From Clostridia bacterium (GTDB taxonomy: Bacteria; Bacillota; Clostridia; Oscillospirales; Acutalibacteraceae), in the NCBI GenBank assembly GCA_017938985.1, contig JAGBAK010000005.1, forward strand, positions 1 through 42,810: DNA of 42,810 bases. The letters are read 5' to 3'. Position 1 is the stretch's first letter. The number at the start of each line of letters is the position of its first letter. Positions 29,074-37,995 of this stretch are shown here, in pieces. Made by a program: the position numbers and the translations under genes. The notes under the pieces are model-generated. The model worked only from the letters and a program-made list of their open reading frames with translations. It was not told the DNA's origin and searched no databases.

Positions 29074-30621
29074 TTATTGTGCCTGTGCATTATCGTTAAA
29101 CTCGTTAACCTGATTCTGCATAGCAGCTCTTCTTTCAAAGAGTTCAGCATACATTCTGTCTTTCTTTTCGCCGCTGAGGTCATAGAAGAACTTGGGAACG
29201 ATGCTAAGGATACCTGTAACAACGGGAAGGAATGTGCACATCCAGAAAAGAGCATGGCGTGCTTTGGGTGTCTGGTTACCCTGTGTTGCGTTGATATCAT
29301 AGCCAACCGCACCGAGAAGAAGAGGCTGAATGGTGTTCTTGATGGTGTCAACACCCTTCTTAACAACGTCCTTGGCAACGCCTGTCTTACCTTCTGATCT
29401 GAATCCGTTCTTCCATTCGCCGTAGTCGATGGCTTCGTTGCGCATTTCGTTGGGGATAACGCTTCTGAGACCCCAGAAGAACATCCAGAGGGTTTCACGA
29501 ATCATAAATGCAGGAATCATAACCGCAAGGTTCTCATAGCCCTTCTTGGTCTTGGTGTTGATAAGCTCGCCTGCGGCGAATACGCCGAGCATCAGCACGC
29601 TGTCAACGTGGGAGCTGGCAATCCACAGAGCCTTGGTTGAGAACTTAGAACGTGCCCAGGGAACGTATGAATACGAAATGGGTGAAACAACAGCACCGGG
29701 AATACCGACGATTGTTGACATTGATGCGAGGTTAAGCACGTTGATATAATAGAGGTTTGTGCCCAGACCAACGCTGAATGAACCGAGGATTTCGGAAAGA
29801 GTGATAAGAAGGAGCGGCTTGTTGGTAATAACCGATTTGAGACCGCTTGTGATAGCGGGACGGTCAACCGTCTGCATAACTCTTTCTTTTGCAACAAAGG
29901 CATAAATCAAGGCAAACAATCCGCAAGCCAGCGTAGTAACCACGCCGCCGATAACAAACATTTTGTTATAACCAAGCTGATATGCCGTGTTGTTTGTAAT
30001 CTCAAGAGCCTTATTGTCAGGGTTGTTGATGTAAAGGTCGATGATGAAGCCCATCAGGATTTCAGGTGCCTTTTCAACAAAGCCTGAAAGAAGGTTTGCC
30101 GAAGATATAAGACGGGTTCTGTCAACAATGTTGGGCGTTATGGTAGCCGTCATACCCGTTCTTACAATTGTGATAAGCGAGCCTGCAAGGTTGTTGAATA
30201 TCTGCAGGAAAAGATACGGCACAAACCTTGACATCGTAGAGCCGATACCCTGTGTACCGAACACAATGGGAAGACCCCAATAAATAAGTGAAATAAGAAC
30301 GCCGGGGATTGCGTAAACAAGAAGCCAGGGCTTAAACTTACCCCAACGTGTTCTTGTTCTGTCAACAATAGCGGCAAGGAAAAGGTCGTTGATAATATCC
30401 CAAACACCGATAATACCATTAGTGAGTGACTGAAGTTTAAGGTCAATTTTGAGAATATTTATTCTGAAAATATCGTCATACTTGCCTATGTTGAAGCTTT
30501 GCGCAATATCGTCAAGGATATAGGCTAAAGTTTCTTTCGTTCCGACATAGCGTCTGTTTCTGAAGGCAAGATTTTTAGCCTGTTCTTCAGTCTGTACGGC
30601 TGCGTTTGACTCTGTTGCCAT
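29074..30621 (-). CDS. GPH-family sugar:cation symporter (MFS)
   Basis: 515 residues with about 12 membrane helices. The family signature is GVWDIINDLFLAAIVDRTRT followed by RWGKFKPWLL (about 75-105), the loop 2-3 motif of glycoside-pentoside-hexuronide symporters (MelB/XynB type). Such proteins import oligosaccharides or glycosides with H+ or Na+. The specificity is not readable. It is the only sugar importer in the window and could feed the cytoplasmic GH42, GH31, GH92 and GH127 enzymes. GGAGA is 6 bases before the ATG. Ends at a hairpin terminator. Confidence 0.88.
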   Translation of the reverse strand: MATESNAAVQTEEQAKNLAFRNRRYVGTKETLAYILDDIAQSFNIGKYDDIFRINILKIDLKLQSLTNGIIGVWDIINDLFLAAIVDRTRTRWGKFKPWLLVYAIPGVLISLIYWGLPIVFGTQGIGSTMSRFVPYLFLQIFNNLAGSLITIVRTGMTATITPNIVDRTRLISSANLLSGFVEKAPEILMGFIIDLYINNPDNKALEITNNTAYQLGYNKMFVIGGVVTTLACGLFALIYAFVAKERVMQTVDRPAITSGLKSVITNKPLLLITLSEILGSFSVGLGTNLYYINVLNLASMSTIVGIPGAVVSPISYSYVPWARSKFSTKALWIASSHVDSVLMLGVFAAGELINTKTKKGYENLAVMIPAFMIRETLWMFFWGLRSVIPNEMRNEAIDYGEWKNGFRSEGKTGVAKDVVKKGVDTIKNTIQPLLLGAVGYDINATQGNQTPKARHALFWMCTFLPVVTGILSIVPKFFYDLSGEKKDRMYAELFERRAAMQNQVNEFNDNAQAQ

Positions 30622-30837
30622 ATCATCTCTCCTTATCTTTAAAATTATTCAATTAAGTCTACCACATTATAAATAATATTTCAACCGCATAAATTTTTTT
30701 CATTAATATTGCACAGGTTTGAGGGCGTTTTTTTGGTTATAAAATCAATCATTTATTTAATTTTATCTTATTTAACGTGTCCGTTTCAGAATTAAACCGT
30801 ATCAAACATCATAAAATATCTGTGAGGTGACAGAAAT

Positions 30838-31314
30838 ATGCTCAAAAAACTTAAACCCTTTATCGTTTCGGTTGTGATTGCACTTGCCGTTGGCGGAATT
30901 TCCGCAGCGGTGACAAGCGGCAGCATGGATATCTATTCCGAAATCAACAGGCCCCCGCTTTCGCCGCCATCAATTCTTTTCCCGATAGTGTGGACCGTTC
31001 TTTTTACGCTTATGGGAATAAGCGCCGCCCTTGTTTACCGATTCAAGGACACAAAGCACGACGGAGTCAGAACCGCTCTGATTGTTTACGGCGTTAACCT
31101 TGCCGTCAATTTCATCTGGAGTCTGATTTTCTTTAATATGCAGGCATATCTGTTTGCGTTTATCTGGATTCTGCTTTTGCTTGCGGTCATTGTGGCAATG
31201 ATAATTCTTTTCAAACGGATAAGTCCGCTTGCGGCATATCTGCAAATCCCCTATCTGCTGTGGGTAGCCTTTGCCGCATATCTGAATTTTGCAATCTACC
31301 TGCTTAACCGATAA
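30838..31314 (+). CDS. tspO: TspO/MBR-family membrane protein
   Basis: 158 residues and five membrane helices. Motifs: RPPLSPPSILFPIVWT-x-LF (about 37-57), AVNFIWSLIFF and QIPYLLWVAFAAYLNF at the end, all conserved in tryptophan-rich sensory/translocator proteins. They bind porphyrins and other hydrophobic ligands in the membrane; the bacterial role is still debated. GAGGTGA precedes the ATG. Monocistronic, divergent from the GPH gene. Confidence 0.93.
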   Translation: MLKKLKPFIVSVVIALAVGGISAAVTSGSMDIYSEINRPPLSPPSILFPIVWTVLFTLMGISAALVYRFKDTKHDGVRTALIVYGVNLAVNFIWSLIFFNMQAYLFAFIWILLLLAVIVAMIILFKRISPLAAYLQIPYLLWVAFAAYLNFAIYLLNR

Positions 31315-31344
31315 AAAAAGAGGCTGAAATCAGCCTCTTTTTTT
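31313..31344 (+). terminator. Bidirectional terminator
   Basis: AAAAAAAGAGGCTG-AAAT-CAGCCTCTTTTTTT: perfect stem with A- and T-runs, serving tspO and the convergent glycerophosphodiesterase gene. Confidence 0.92.
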
Positions 31345-32434
31345 ACTGTTCACTTTTAAGCTCATCAAGCGCTTCATATGCCATCTGCGGATAGTCCGTC
31401 ATAATGCAGTCTGCGCCGTTTTCGGCAAGCTTTCTGACATATCTTTCTTTGTTGATTGTCCAGTACTGCATTGCGATATCATATTTGTGGGCATAGTTTA
31501 TCATTTTCTTTGTGCCCAGATTGAAAATGTTATAACCTGCGCTTTTGCCGTAAGGAATCTGCAGGGCGACGTAAGTAACGTCAAGCTCATCAAGGTCTTT
31601 GCCGAGCTTGCAGTACATAAAGAACTGAAATACCTCCTGCGGATTTGCGGAGCGGGGCATATCGGGATATGTTTTTGCCATATATTCCGAAACGTCGGTT
31701 TCGGACGTTGCCCAGATTACTCTGTCCTTGAGATTTCTTTCGGTTATGATGGAATAAAGCTTGTCCGCCGCTCTCATTCCGTCCTCACCAAGGCTCTTGA
31801 TTTCGATAATATAATTAAACTTTTTCTCGCCGCTGTTTGCCTCAATATAGTCAATAACCTCGTCGCAGGTAACAACCCTGAGGTCATCGGGAATATCGTC
31901 GCCCCTGAGACCTCTGTAGGGATACTCACCGTCAATCTCAAAATTTTCGCCCATATTGAGCTTTTTGGCTTCTGCCAGAGTAAGCTCTGATGCCGCAACG
32001 TTCTTTCTGCCAAAGAATTCTCTTGCATCCGACGTTTCGTCATACGTGAGATTGTGAAGAATAACGAGCTCGCCGTCAGCGGTTATGTTAACGTCAAATT
32101 CATATGTGTCAACACCGTATTTTTCGTTGTCCTCAAGAACTTTTTTGAACGCCATCATAGTGTTTTCGGGTGCAATGCCTGCGCCCGAGCGGTGCGCCGA
32201 AATATCAACGTCAAGGTAGTCCCTGATATAAGGGTTTGTTGCATTTTCGTTGGGAATAACCTTAGTACGGGGCCAATCGGGAAAAGCCATAAACGTTATA
32301 ATTGCCGCTGCAACAACAACTATGACAATCAGAACCGTTCTGATTATTTTCCACGCCTTTGTTTTTCTGAATGATGCTGATTTGCTTTCGGATTTTTCTG
32401 CCGTTTTATTCTCTCTTTCTTTAATCGCTGCCAT
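31343..32434 (-). CDS. Membrane-anchored glycerophosphodiester phosphodiesterase
   Basis: 363 residues. A charged cytoplasmic N-terminus (about 1-30), one membrane helix (TVLIVIVVVAAAIITFMAF, about 32-50) and an outside GDPD domain. Catalytic and metal residues are visible: HRSGAGIAPENT (His-Arg and Glu), EFDVN (Glu, Asp) and LHN (His). The enzyme releases glycerol-3-phosphate from glycerophosphodiesters or from glycerophosphate polymers. GGAGG 4 bases before the ATG at 32434 sets the start; two earlier in-frame ATGs have none. Confidence 0.88.
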   Translation of the reverse strand: MAAIKERENKTAEKSESKSASFRKTKAWKIIRTVLIVIVVVAAAIITFMAFPDWPRTKVIPNENATNPYIRDYLDVDISAHRSGAGIAPENTMMAFKKVLEDNEKYGVDTYEFDVNITADGELVILHNLTYDETSDAREFFGRKNVAASELTLAEAKKLNMGENFEIDGEYPYRGLRGDDIPDDLRVVTCDEVIDYIEANSGEKKFNYIIEIKSLGEDGMRAADKLYSIITERNLKDRVIWATSETDVSEYMAKTYPDMPRSANPQEVFQFFMYCKLGKDLDELDVTYVALQIPYGKSAGYNIFNLGTKKMINYAHKYDIAMQYWTINKERYVRKLAENGADCIMTDYPQMAYEALDELKSEQ

Positions 32435-32574
32435 TTGTCCTCCGTTTGCCATTCGGCTCATTTATTTTTTCAAAACTGAAAAATATTATAGGATATTACA
32501 GAATATTTTTCAACCGATAAAATAACCAAAATTTCAGCATAATGCAACATTCTTTTCTAACACGTCCAAATCCG

Positions 32575-32616
32575 CCGAAAAAATAAAAAGAGAGCCGCCG
32601 TCAGGCAGCCCTCTTT
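32575..32616 (-). terminator. Terminator of the exported paralogue pair
   Basis: A 13-bp stem from AAAGAG to CTCTTT (two wobbles) with a TGAC loop, followed on the minus strand by TTTTATTTTTT. Confidence 0.88.
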
Positions 32617-32640
32617 AGGGAAAGAATAATGCTTCAGATA

Positions 32641-33879
32641 TTAAAACATATAGTCAAAAAGCAATGCTGTGTTTCTGGAAATTGTTGCAAAGGTGTAAAG
32701 CCAGTCGCTTGTGCTTTCGGTAAAGAAATAACCAAGGTTGTTGAATGCACCCGAGATTGAATCGGCATGGAAAATATCGCTGAAATAAACTCCCATCCAG
32801 TCAAAGGTGTTGGCTATTCTTGACAGATTGAGCGAATGATACATAAGAATGTTTTCAATACCGGTTGCGGATCTTACTGTGCAAACTTCTTTGATATATT
32901 CAACACCTGCAACGCTCACGATGTAGCACCAGTTGCCTTCGTCGTCGGTGTCATAATAAGATTCAATGCTGACGTTTTTATCTTCAAGCCATTCCCAGCC
33001 TTCAAAATCCTCAACAACCTCTGTTGTTCCGTCTGTGTAAGTGATTACCAGGTCTTCCGTACCGGTTGAAACATTATATTTGCTGCCGTTAAAGTAATAA
33101 ACACGCTCCGTGAAAAGTTCAAGGTCTTCAAGCTCAATCTTTGCAATTACATCTTTAATGTCAATAATGCTGATTGTTGCTTTCTGTCTGTAGGGAATGC
33201 CGTAAATACCGATTTCAACGTCATATTCACCCTTTGTAAGCTCTTCATCCGTATAAATAAGGATTGTTGTGCATTCTCTTATTACGTCTGCGCCGTTTTC
33301 AAACTCGATCATAATTGCGTTTGCATCAATCCAATAATCGTGTTCTGCTTCTTCATCGCCGCTTTCGTTGATGCTGCTGTTGAAAATAAGATCTTTGAAC
33401 GTTTTTTCGTCGCAGGAAATATTAACGATATCGCCATAGAAATTAATGCTTACTTCATCCGTAGCATCATAATAGAGGTCAAAGCCGATAATGTATTCGC
33501 CTGCTTCAAGGTAATAAATTCTTTCAGCGAAGCCATATGATTCGGTATAGTCCTTTGTGTCACGATATACGCCGTCCTCATATCTGTCGGGAATACCGAA
33601 CCAGCATTCACCGCTTGTTTCGACGGAATAATAACCTGTTTCTTCTGCTTCAAAAGTGTAATAAACAAGCTTTTCGAATTCTTCGCCGCCTGAACCCTTC
33701 ACGTCTGTTGCACCTGCATCAACGGTAATTTCGCCTGCATAGCTGTAAACCGAATTTTCCTCGGCTTCCCAGAAGTTCCACTCGATATCTGACGGACTTG
33801 ACGCAAACGCGGTCAGAGAACTGCATACCATAATGATAGCAAGAAGCATTGCAACTGCTGTTTTGATTGTTTTTTTCAT
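32641..33879 (-). CDS. Exported protein of unknown function, paralogue P2
   Basis: 412 residues. Signal peptide MKKTIKTAVAMLLAIIM, cleavage after TAFA (near 27). The mature protein is acidic and rich in Tyr, Asp and Glu. An N-terminal region resembles a PPC-like beta domain (YYTFEAEETGYYSVET), two or three further Ig-like beta domains follow (LVITYTDGTTEVVEDF), and the C-terminal 60 residues are helical (ANTFDWMGVYFSD). It has the same length and layout as P1, 116 bases upstream. No LPXTG or membrane tail. GAGGAG lies 7 bases before the ATG at 33879. Probably a surface or secreted binding protein; no family named. Confidence 0.78.
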   Translation of the reverse strand: MKKTIKTAVAMLLAIIMVCSSLTAFASSPSDIEWNFWEAEENSVYSYAGEITVDAGATDVKGSGGEEFEKLVYYTFEAEETGYYSVETSGECWFGIPDRYEDGVYRDTKDYTESYGFAERIYYLEAGEYIIGFDLYYDATDEVSINFYGDIVNISCDEKTFKDLIFNSSINESGDEEAEHDYWIDANAIMIEFENGADVIRECTTILIYTDEELTKGEYDVEIGIYGIPYRQKATISIIDIKDVIAKIELEDLELFTERVYYFNGSKYNVSTGTEDLVITYTDGTTEVVEDFEGWEWLEDKNVSIESYYDTDDEGNWCYIVSVAGVEYIKEVCTVRSATGIENILMYHSLNLSRIANTFDWMGVYFSDIFHADSISGAFNNLGYFFTESTSDWLYTFATISRNTALLFDYMF

Positions 33880-33995
33880 AATAATTCTCCTCTTTATTTT
33901 ATTTGCATGCACTCGCGGCACGCATTTTGTTTACAATTTAATTATATGCTGTTTGTTTTTTGCTCCGTAATCTGAATTTTACCGTTGCCGAAGCG

Positions 33996-35234
33996 TTAAT
34001 TTAACGCAATGTAATCAAGCATTGTTGCGGTGTTTTTCATAATCTCGGCAAAGGTTTCAAGCCACGTGCCTGCTGCGCGTGCAAAGAACACTTTGATATT
34101 CTCTATTACTTCGGGAAGAGTTTCGCTTCTGAGAATTCTGTTGAAAAAGAATTTTGTCCAGAAGAAACCGTTTTCCAGCTCATCAAGGTTGTTTTTGTTG
34201 TATCTGTCAGCATTCTCTTTGCCGTCAGCAAGCTCAACGGTACAGCTTTCCGTAATGAAAGGCTCGTTGGCAACGGAAACACAGAAAACATAATCGCCCT
34301 TGTAGTCATAATCATAGTAGCTTCTGACCGTTATTCCGTTAATGTAGCCGTAGCCGTCAAATTCTTCAACCTTTTCTTTTGTGCCGTCTTCATATGTGAC
34401 GGTCAGAGTTTCGCTTTCAACGGGAGAATACTCCACTTCGTTGTCATAATACCGCTTTAAAACGGTATATTTTTCAACGTTTGTCATTTCAACCTTTGAA
34501 ATTACCTTTGTAATGTCAACAATGTTGAGAGTTGTCTTTTTTCTGAAGTTTACGCTGTCAAGACCAACTTCAACCTCATATTCTCCGTGTTCAAGCTTTT
34601 TGTCGGTATAAATTGAAACGTCTGCCCAGTCAATTCCAAAGCTTTCTCCGCTTGAAAATTTGTATACAACAGAAGAACTGAAATAGTAACAAATCTTGCC
34701 GTTTCCATCGTTATATGCTCCGATATCGTAGCCGAGAATAAGATTTCTGACTTCTCCGTCATCGCAAACAAAATCAACGATTTCGCCTACGTAATCAACC
34801 TCAAACTCATCTTTGCTTATCATATCGAAATTGATGCAGGTTACGTGCTTGCCCTTTTCAAGATAAAAGAATCTTTCTGTATAACCGTTGCCTGACAGGC
34901 AATCTTTTGAGCCGAGATAAACACCGTTTTCATATTTTTCAGGTACGGTAAACCATCCGCCGTCAAAGCTGCAATCGGTTGAAGATATTCTGTAATATCC
35001 TTCCTCTTCTGCTTCAAAAGTAAAATAAACGTGGTTGTTGTCTTCTTTTGCGCTGATTTTCACAGCGTCGCCGCCAACCGTAAGCTCACCTGCATAAGCA
35101 TAGGTTGTGGGTTCGTCGGCATCTGTCAGGTTGCACTGAATGTCTGCGGGTGTTGCCGCAAAAGCGGTCATTGAACCGCACGCGATGATGATTGCAATAA
35201 GCAATGCAACCGCTGCTCTGATTGTTTTTTTCAT
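33996..35234 (-). CDS. Exported protein of unknown function, paralogue P1
   Basis: 412 residues, a tandem paralogue of P2. Signal peptide MKKTIRAAVALLIAIII, cleavage after TAFA. It shares VYFTFEAEEEGYYRI, the EVDYVGEIVDF region, ITKVISKVEM and LTVTYEDGTKEKVEEFDGY with P2 at equivalent places, with many differences elsewhere. Extracytoplasmic, acidic, beta-rich, with a helical C-terminal segment. GAGGAG before the ATG at 35234, in a leader nearly identical to that of P2. Function unknown. Confidence 0.78.
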   Translation of the reverse strand: MKKTIRAAVALLIAIIIACGSMTAFAATPADIQCNLTDADEPTTYAYAGELTVGGDAVKISAKEDNNHVYFTFEAEEEGYYRISSTDCSFDGGWFTVPEKYENGVYLGSKDCLSGNGYTERFFYLEKGKHVTCINFDMISKDEFEVDYVGEIVDFVCDDGEVRNLILGYDIGAYNDGNGKICYYFSSSVVYKFSSGESFGIDWADVSIYTDKKLEHGEYEVEVGLDSVNFRKKTTLNIVDITKVISKVEMTNVEKYTVLKRYYDNEVEYSPVESETLTVTYEDGTKEKVEEFDGYGYINGITVRSYYDYDYKGDYVFCVSVANEPFITESCTVELADGKENADRYNKNNLDELENGFFWTKFFFNRILRSETLPEVIENIKVFFARAAGTWLETFAEIMKNTATMLDYIALN

Positions 35235-35643
35235 AATAATTCTCCTCATTATTTATTGGGTAAACCCCTCTTACGTGTGCATAATATCACGCGTTTTTTT
35301 GCTTGTAAATACCAAAAACCGAATTGAAATCAACCTGTAAACATTTGTAATTTTACGGTTAAAAAGTTGTAATTATTTGTTCGCTGTGATTACAAATCAG
35401 TTTCATGCCAAGAGTTACTCCTCACAACTTTTTCACAGCCGTTTTCCTCCTTTCGGCATCGGAATTGCACCGCCATTTTTGTCTTTCAACTATAAGACGA
35501 AGCAAAAGCCGCATTGGTCTATGAAAAAAATAAAATTTTTTTGAAAAATAGTTTTGAGCCGTACTTCTTGCAATATATGTCAGATATGCTATAATAATAG
35601 AAAATAGTCTTTATAAAAAAACAAACCTGAATGGTGTTAAATA
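35235..35643. other. Gene-free stretch with interlaced inverted repeats
   Basis: No gene seen. It holds the divergent promoters of P1 and the MBL-fold gene. The latter has TTGCAA (35568-35573), 16 bases, TATAAT (35590-35595). Two interlocking perfect inverted repeats are present: ATTTGTAAT (35343-35351) with ATTACAAAT (35389-35397), and AAAAAGTTGT (35361-35370) with ACAACTTTTT (35424-35433). They may be regulator sites or a structured leader or RNA. Confidence 0.55.
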
Positions 35644-36420
35644 ATGAAAATTATCTCTTTGGTTGAAAACACTTCCGTTTCGCCTTATATCGGCGCAGAG
35701 CACGGACTTTCGCTTTACATTGAAACAGAAAGCCTGAAAATCCTGTTTGATATGGGTCAGACAGAGCTTTTTGCCGATAACGCAGTTAAGCTCGGTGTTG
35801 ATTTGTCTGCAGTTGACGTTGCAGTTTTGTCACACGGACACTATGACCACGGCGGCGGACTGAAAAAGTTTCTTGAAATCAACGGCAAAGCTCCCGTTTA
35901 TCTTCACAAATGCGCCTTTTAGCCGCACTATAACGGCACAGAAAAATATATCGGGCTCGACGTTTCTCTTGAAAACAGCAGCCGACTTGTTTTTGCCGAA
36001 GGTACAACAAAAATCGGCAACGGTCTTACTCTTTTTGACTGCAATGCAAACAAGCCGTCATATAATCCCGGCAGTTTCGGACTTAACGTCAAAGAAATCG
36101 GTACGTTTATACCCGACGATTTCAGACACGAGCATTACCTGCTTATTGAAGAAAATCAAAAACGTGTGCTCGTCAGCGGCTGCTCACACAAGGGCGTTCT
36201 TAACGTTGCGCAGTGGTTTGATGCAGACGTCATTATCGGCGGCTTTCATTTTTCAAAGCTGCCGCTTGACGAAAAGCTTGCAGGATATGCAGATGAGCTG
36301 AACAAACACAAAGCAACGTTTTATACCTGCCACTGCACAGGTGTTGAGCAATACGAATTTATGAAAACCCGTATGGAAAGGCTTTGTTATCTTTCCGCAG
36401 GGCAAACCATTGAAATATGA
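35644..36420 (+). pseudogene. MBL-fold metallo-hydrolase interrupted by one in-frame TAG
   Basis: 258 codons in one frame with a single amber codon at 35920-35922. Before it: [11 protein letters not shown] (about 62-72), the HxHxDH zinc site of metallo-beta-lactamase-fold hydrolases. After it the frame stays open to 36420 with SGCSHKGVLN and the remaining ligands, as in the COG1237-type group. The break, between VYLHKCAF and PHYNGTEKY, falls inside a well-ordered family segment, so the stop is a point mutation (for example from GAG or AAG), a sequencing error or a read-through codon. Nothing else is damaged, so any inactivation is recent. TAG is used as a normal stop elsewhere in the window. 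Confidence 0.85.
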
Positions 36421-36433
36421 AAGGAAAACAGAT

Positions 36434-36832
36434 ATGAGAATAGCAGTTACATACGAAAACGGAGAAATTTTTCAGCATTTCGGTCACACGGCTGAATTTA
36501 AAATTTATGAGGTAGACGATAACAACCAAATCGTTCGCACCGATATTATCGGCACGGGCACAAGCGGTCACAGTGCCCTTTCGGGTATGCTCACGGTAAT
36601 CGGAGTCAAAACCCTTATCTGCGGCGGAATCGGCGGCGGCGCTCAGGTTGCGCTCGCAAACGCAGGCATAAAGGTTTACGGAGGTGTTAAGGGCGATGCA
36701 GACAAAGCTGTTGCGGATTTCCTTTGCGGCAAGCTCAACTTTGACCCCGAAGCAAAATGTGACCACCATGACCACCACGGTGCAGACCACGAATGCAGTG
36801 AACACGGCTGCGGCGAACACGGTTGCCACTAA
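36434..36832 (+). CDS. NifX/NifB-type FeMo-cofactor-binding-like protein with His/Cys tail
   Basis: 132 residues. About 1-105 is the dinitrogenase iron-molybdenum cofactor domain (MRIAVTYENGEIFQHFGH, ICGGIGGGAQVAL). In organisms without nitrogenase these small proteins are thought to carry Fe-S or other metal clusters. The last 25 residues form a metal-binding tail, with HHDHHG, HEC, EHGC and EHGCH. AAAGG 9 bases before the ATG at 36434 sets the start. It lies 13 bases after the end of the broken MBL gene and was probably co-transcribed with it, a common pairing. Confidence 0.85.
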   Translation: MRIAVTYENGEIFQHFGHTAEFKIYEVDDNNQIVRTDIIGTGTSGHSALSGMLTVIGVKTLICGGIGGGAQVALANAGIKVYGGVKGDADKAVADFLCGKLNFDPEAKCDHHDHHGADHECSEHGCGEHGCH

Positions 36833-36859
36833 ACGATAAAGAGGAAAAGGAGAAAGAAA

Positions 36860-37954
36860 ATGAGTGTTGAATTAAAAAGAACCTACGTTCCGTTCAATGA
36901 ATGGAAAGAAAAGTCAAAGCAGACCGAATACACCGAAAGCACTCCCCTGCTTGCCGATGACGGCACTCTGCTTGCAAAGGGTTGGGCAAGGCGCAATGTT
37001 TTTGAGTATGACCGCAAAAAGGTCAAAACAGGTCTCACAAGCCGCAAGGAATGGGATTTTTATAACATCCAGAATGACGAAATGCAGCTGCTTATCAGCT
37101 TTGCAAACATCCATATCGGCGGCTACGTCGGCGTAAGACTCGTTAACATCAGAACGGGCGAGGTTATTCTTGATTCAAACGAATATTTCCTTGGCACAAA
37201 CAAATACGTTCCGCCTGCAAAGGGCGACGTGCCCAACCGCTTCAACGATAAAATCGGCAAAACCCTGTTTGATTTCAACACAATGGAAAACGAAAGAACG
37301 CTCTGGATAAGAAAGCCTTACAAGGGCAAGATTGTTGAATGCGACATAAGCATGGATATTATGCCGGGTCTTGAAAACATAACCACAATTTTCCCCTTTG
37401 ACGAGGATAAAACCCGTTATTTCATGACCACGAAGCAGTTTTGTATGCCCTGCGGCGGCACAATCAAATGGGGCGACTACAAATATGAATTTTCAAAGGA
37501 AAACTCTTTCTGCGCTCTTGACTGGGGCAGAGTAAACACCATTCACAGAATGGTCTGGTACTGGGGCAACGGCTCAACCTACGTCACCGATGCAGAAGGC
37601 AAAAAGCACCTTGTCGGTTTTGAAATCACCTGGGCAATCGGCAACGAGAGCCACGCAACCGAAACCTGCATTATCTATGACGGCAAGGTTCATAAATTCG
37701 GCGCCGTTGACGTTGAAAAATTTCCCAAGGACAGATACCTTGAGGAATGGAAATTTGTTTCGGAGGACGGCAGATTCAATATGACGATGAAGCCGACCTT
37801 TGATAACCACAGCGACATCGACCTTAAAATCGGCAGAATGAACTGCCACCAGATTTTCGGTTGGTGGAACGGCGATATGACCCTTGACGACGGAACAAAA
37901 ATCGAAATCAAAGACCTTTATACTTTCTGCGAATACGTAGAAAACAGATGGTAA
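36860..37954 (+). CDS. DUF2804 protein
   Basis: 364 residues without signal peptide or membrane segment. Recognisable DUF2804 features: LADDGTLLAKGWARRN near the N-terminus, ALDWGRVNTIHRMVWYWGNG (about 218-237) and GWWNGDMTLDDGTKIEIKDL near the C-terminus. These are two-half beta-sandwich (lipocalin/AttH-like) proteins of unknown role. AAGGAG before the ATG, 27 bases after the NifX-like gene, so possibly the last gene of that unit; followed by a strong terminator. Confidence 0.82.
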   Translation: MSVELKRTYVPFNEWKEKSKQTEYTESTPLLADDGTLLAKGWARRNVFEYDRKKVKTGLTSRKEWDFYNIQNDEMQLLISFANIHIGGYVGVRLVNIRTGEVILDSNEYFLGTNKYVPPAKGDVPNRFNDKIGKTLFDFNTMENERTLWIRKPYKGKIVECDISMDIMPGLENITTIFPFDEDKTRYFMTTKQFCMPCGGTIKWGDYKYEFSKENSFCALDWGRVNTIHRMVWYWGNGSTYVTDAEGKKHLVGFEITWAIGNESHATETCIIYDGKVHKFGAVDVEKFPKDRYLEEWKFVSEDGRFNMTMKPTFDNHSDIDLKIGRMNCHQIFGWWNGDMTLDDGTKIEIKDLYTFCEYVENRW

Positions 37955-37960
37955 AATGAC

Positions 37961-37995
37961 AAAACGGCAGTCAGACCGACTGCCGTTTTATTTTA
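37961..37995 (+). terminator. Bidirectional terminator
   Basis: AAAACGGCAGTC-AGACC-GACTGCCGTTTT, then ATTTTA. Serves DUF2804 and the convergent GH92 gene. Confidence 0.9.

Noticed and set aside
29034..29498. N-terminal extension of the uridine kinase-like frame across the terminator
   Set aside because: It overlaps the GPH transporter out of frame and would translate a terminator hairpin; the kinase homology starts after 29033.
35920..35922. TAG reassigned to an amino acid genome-wide
   Set aside because: TAG ends other intact genes in the window (for example GH42 and tadE), so general reassignment is excluded.
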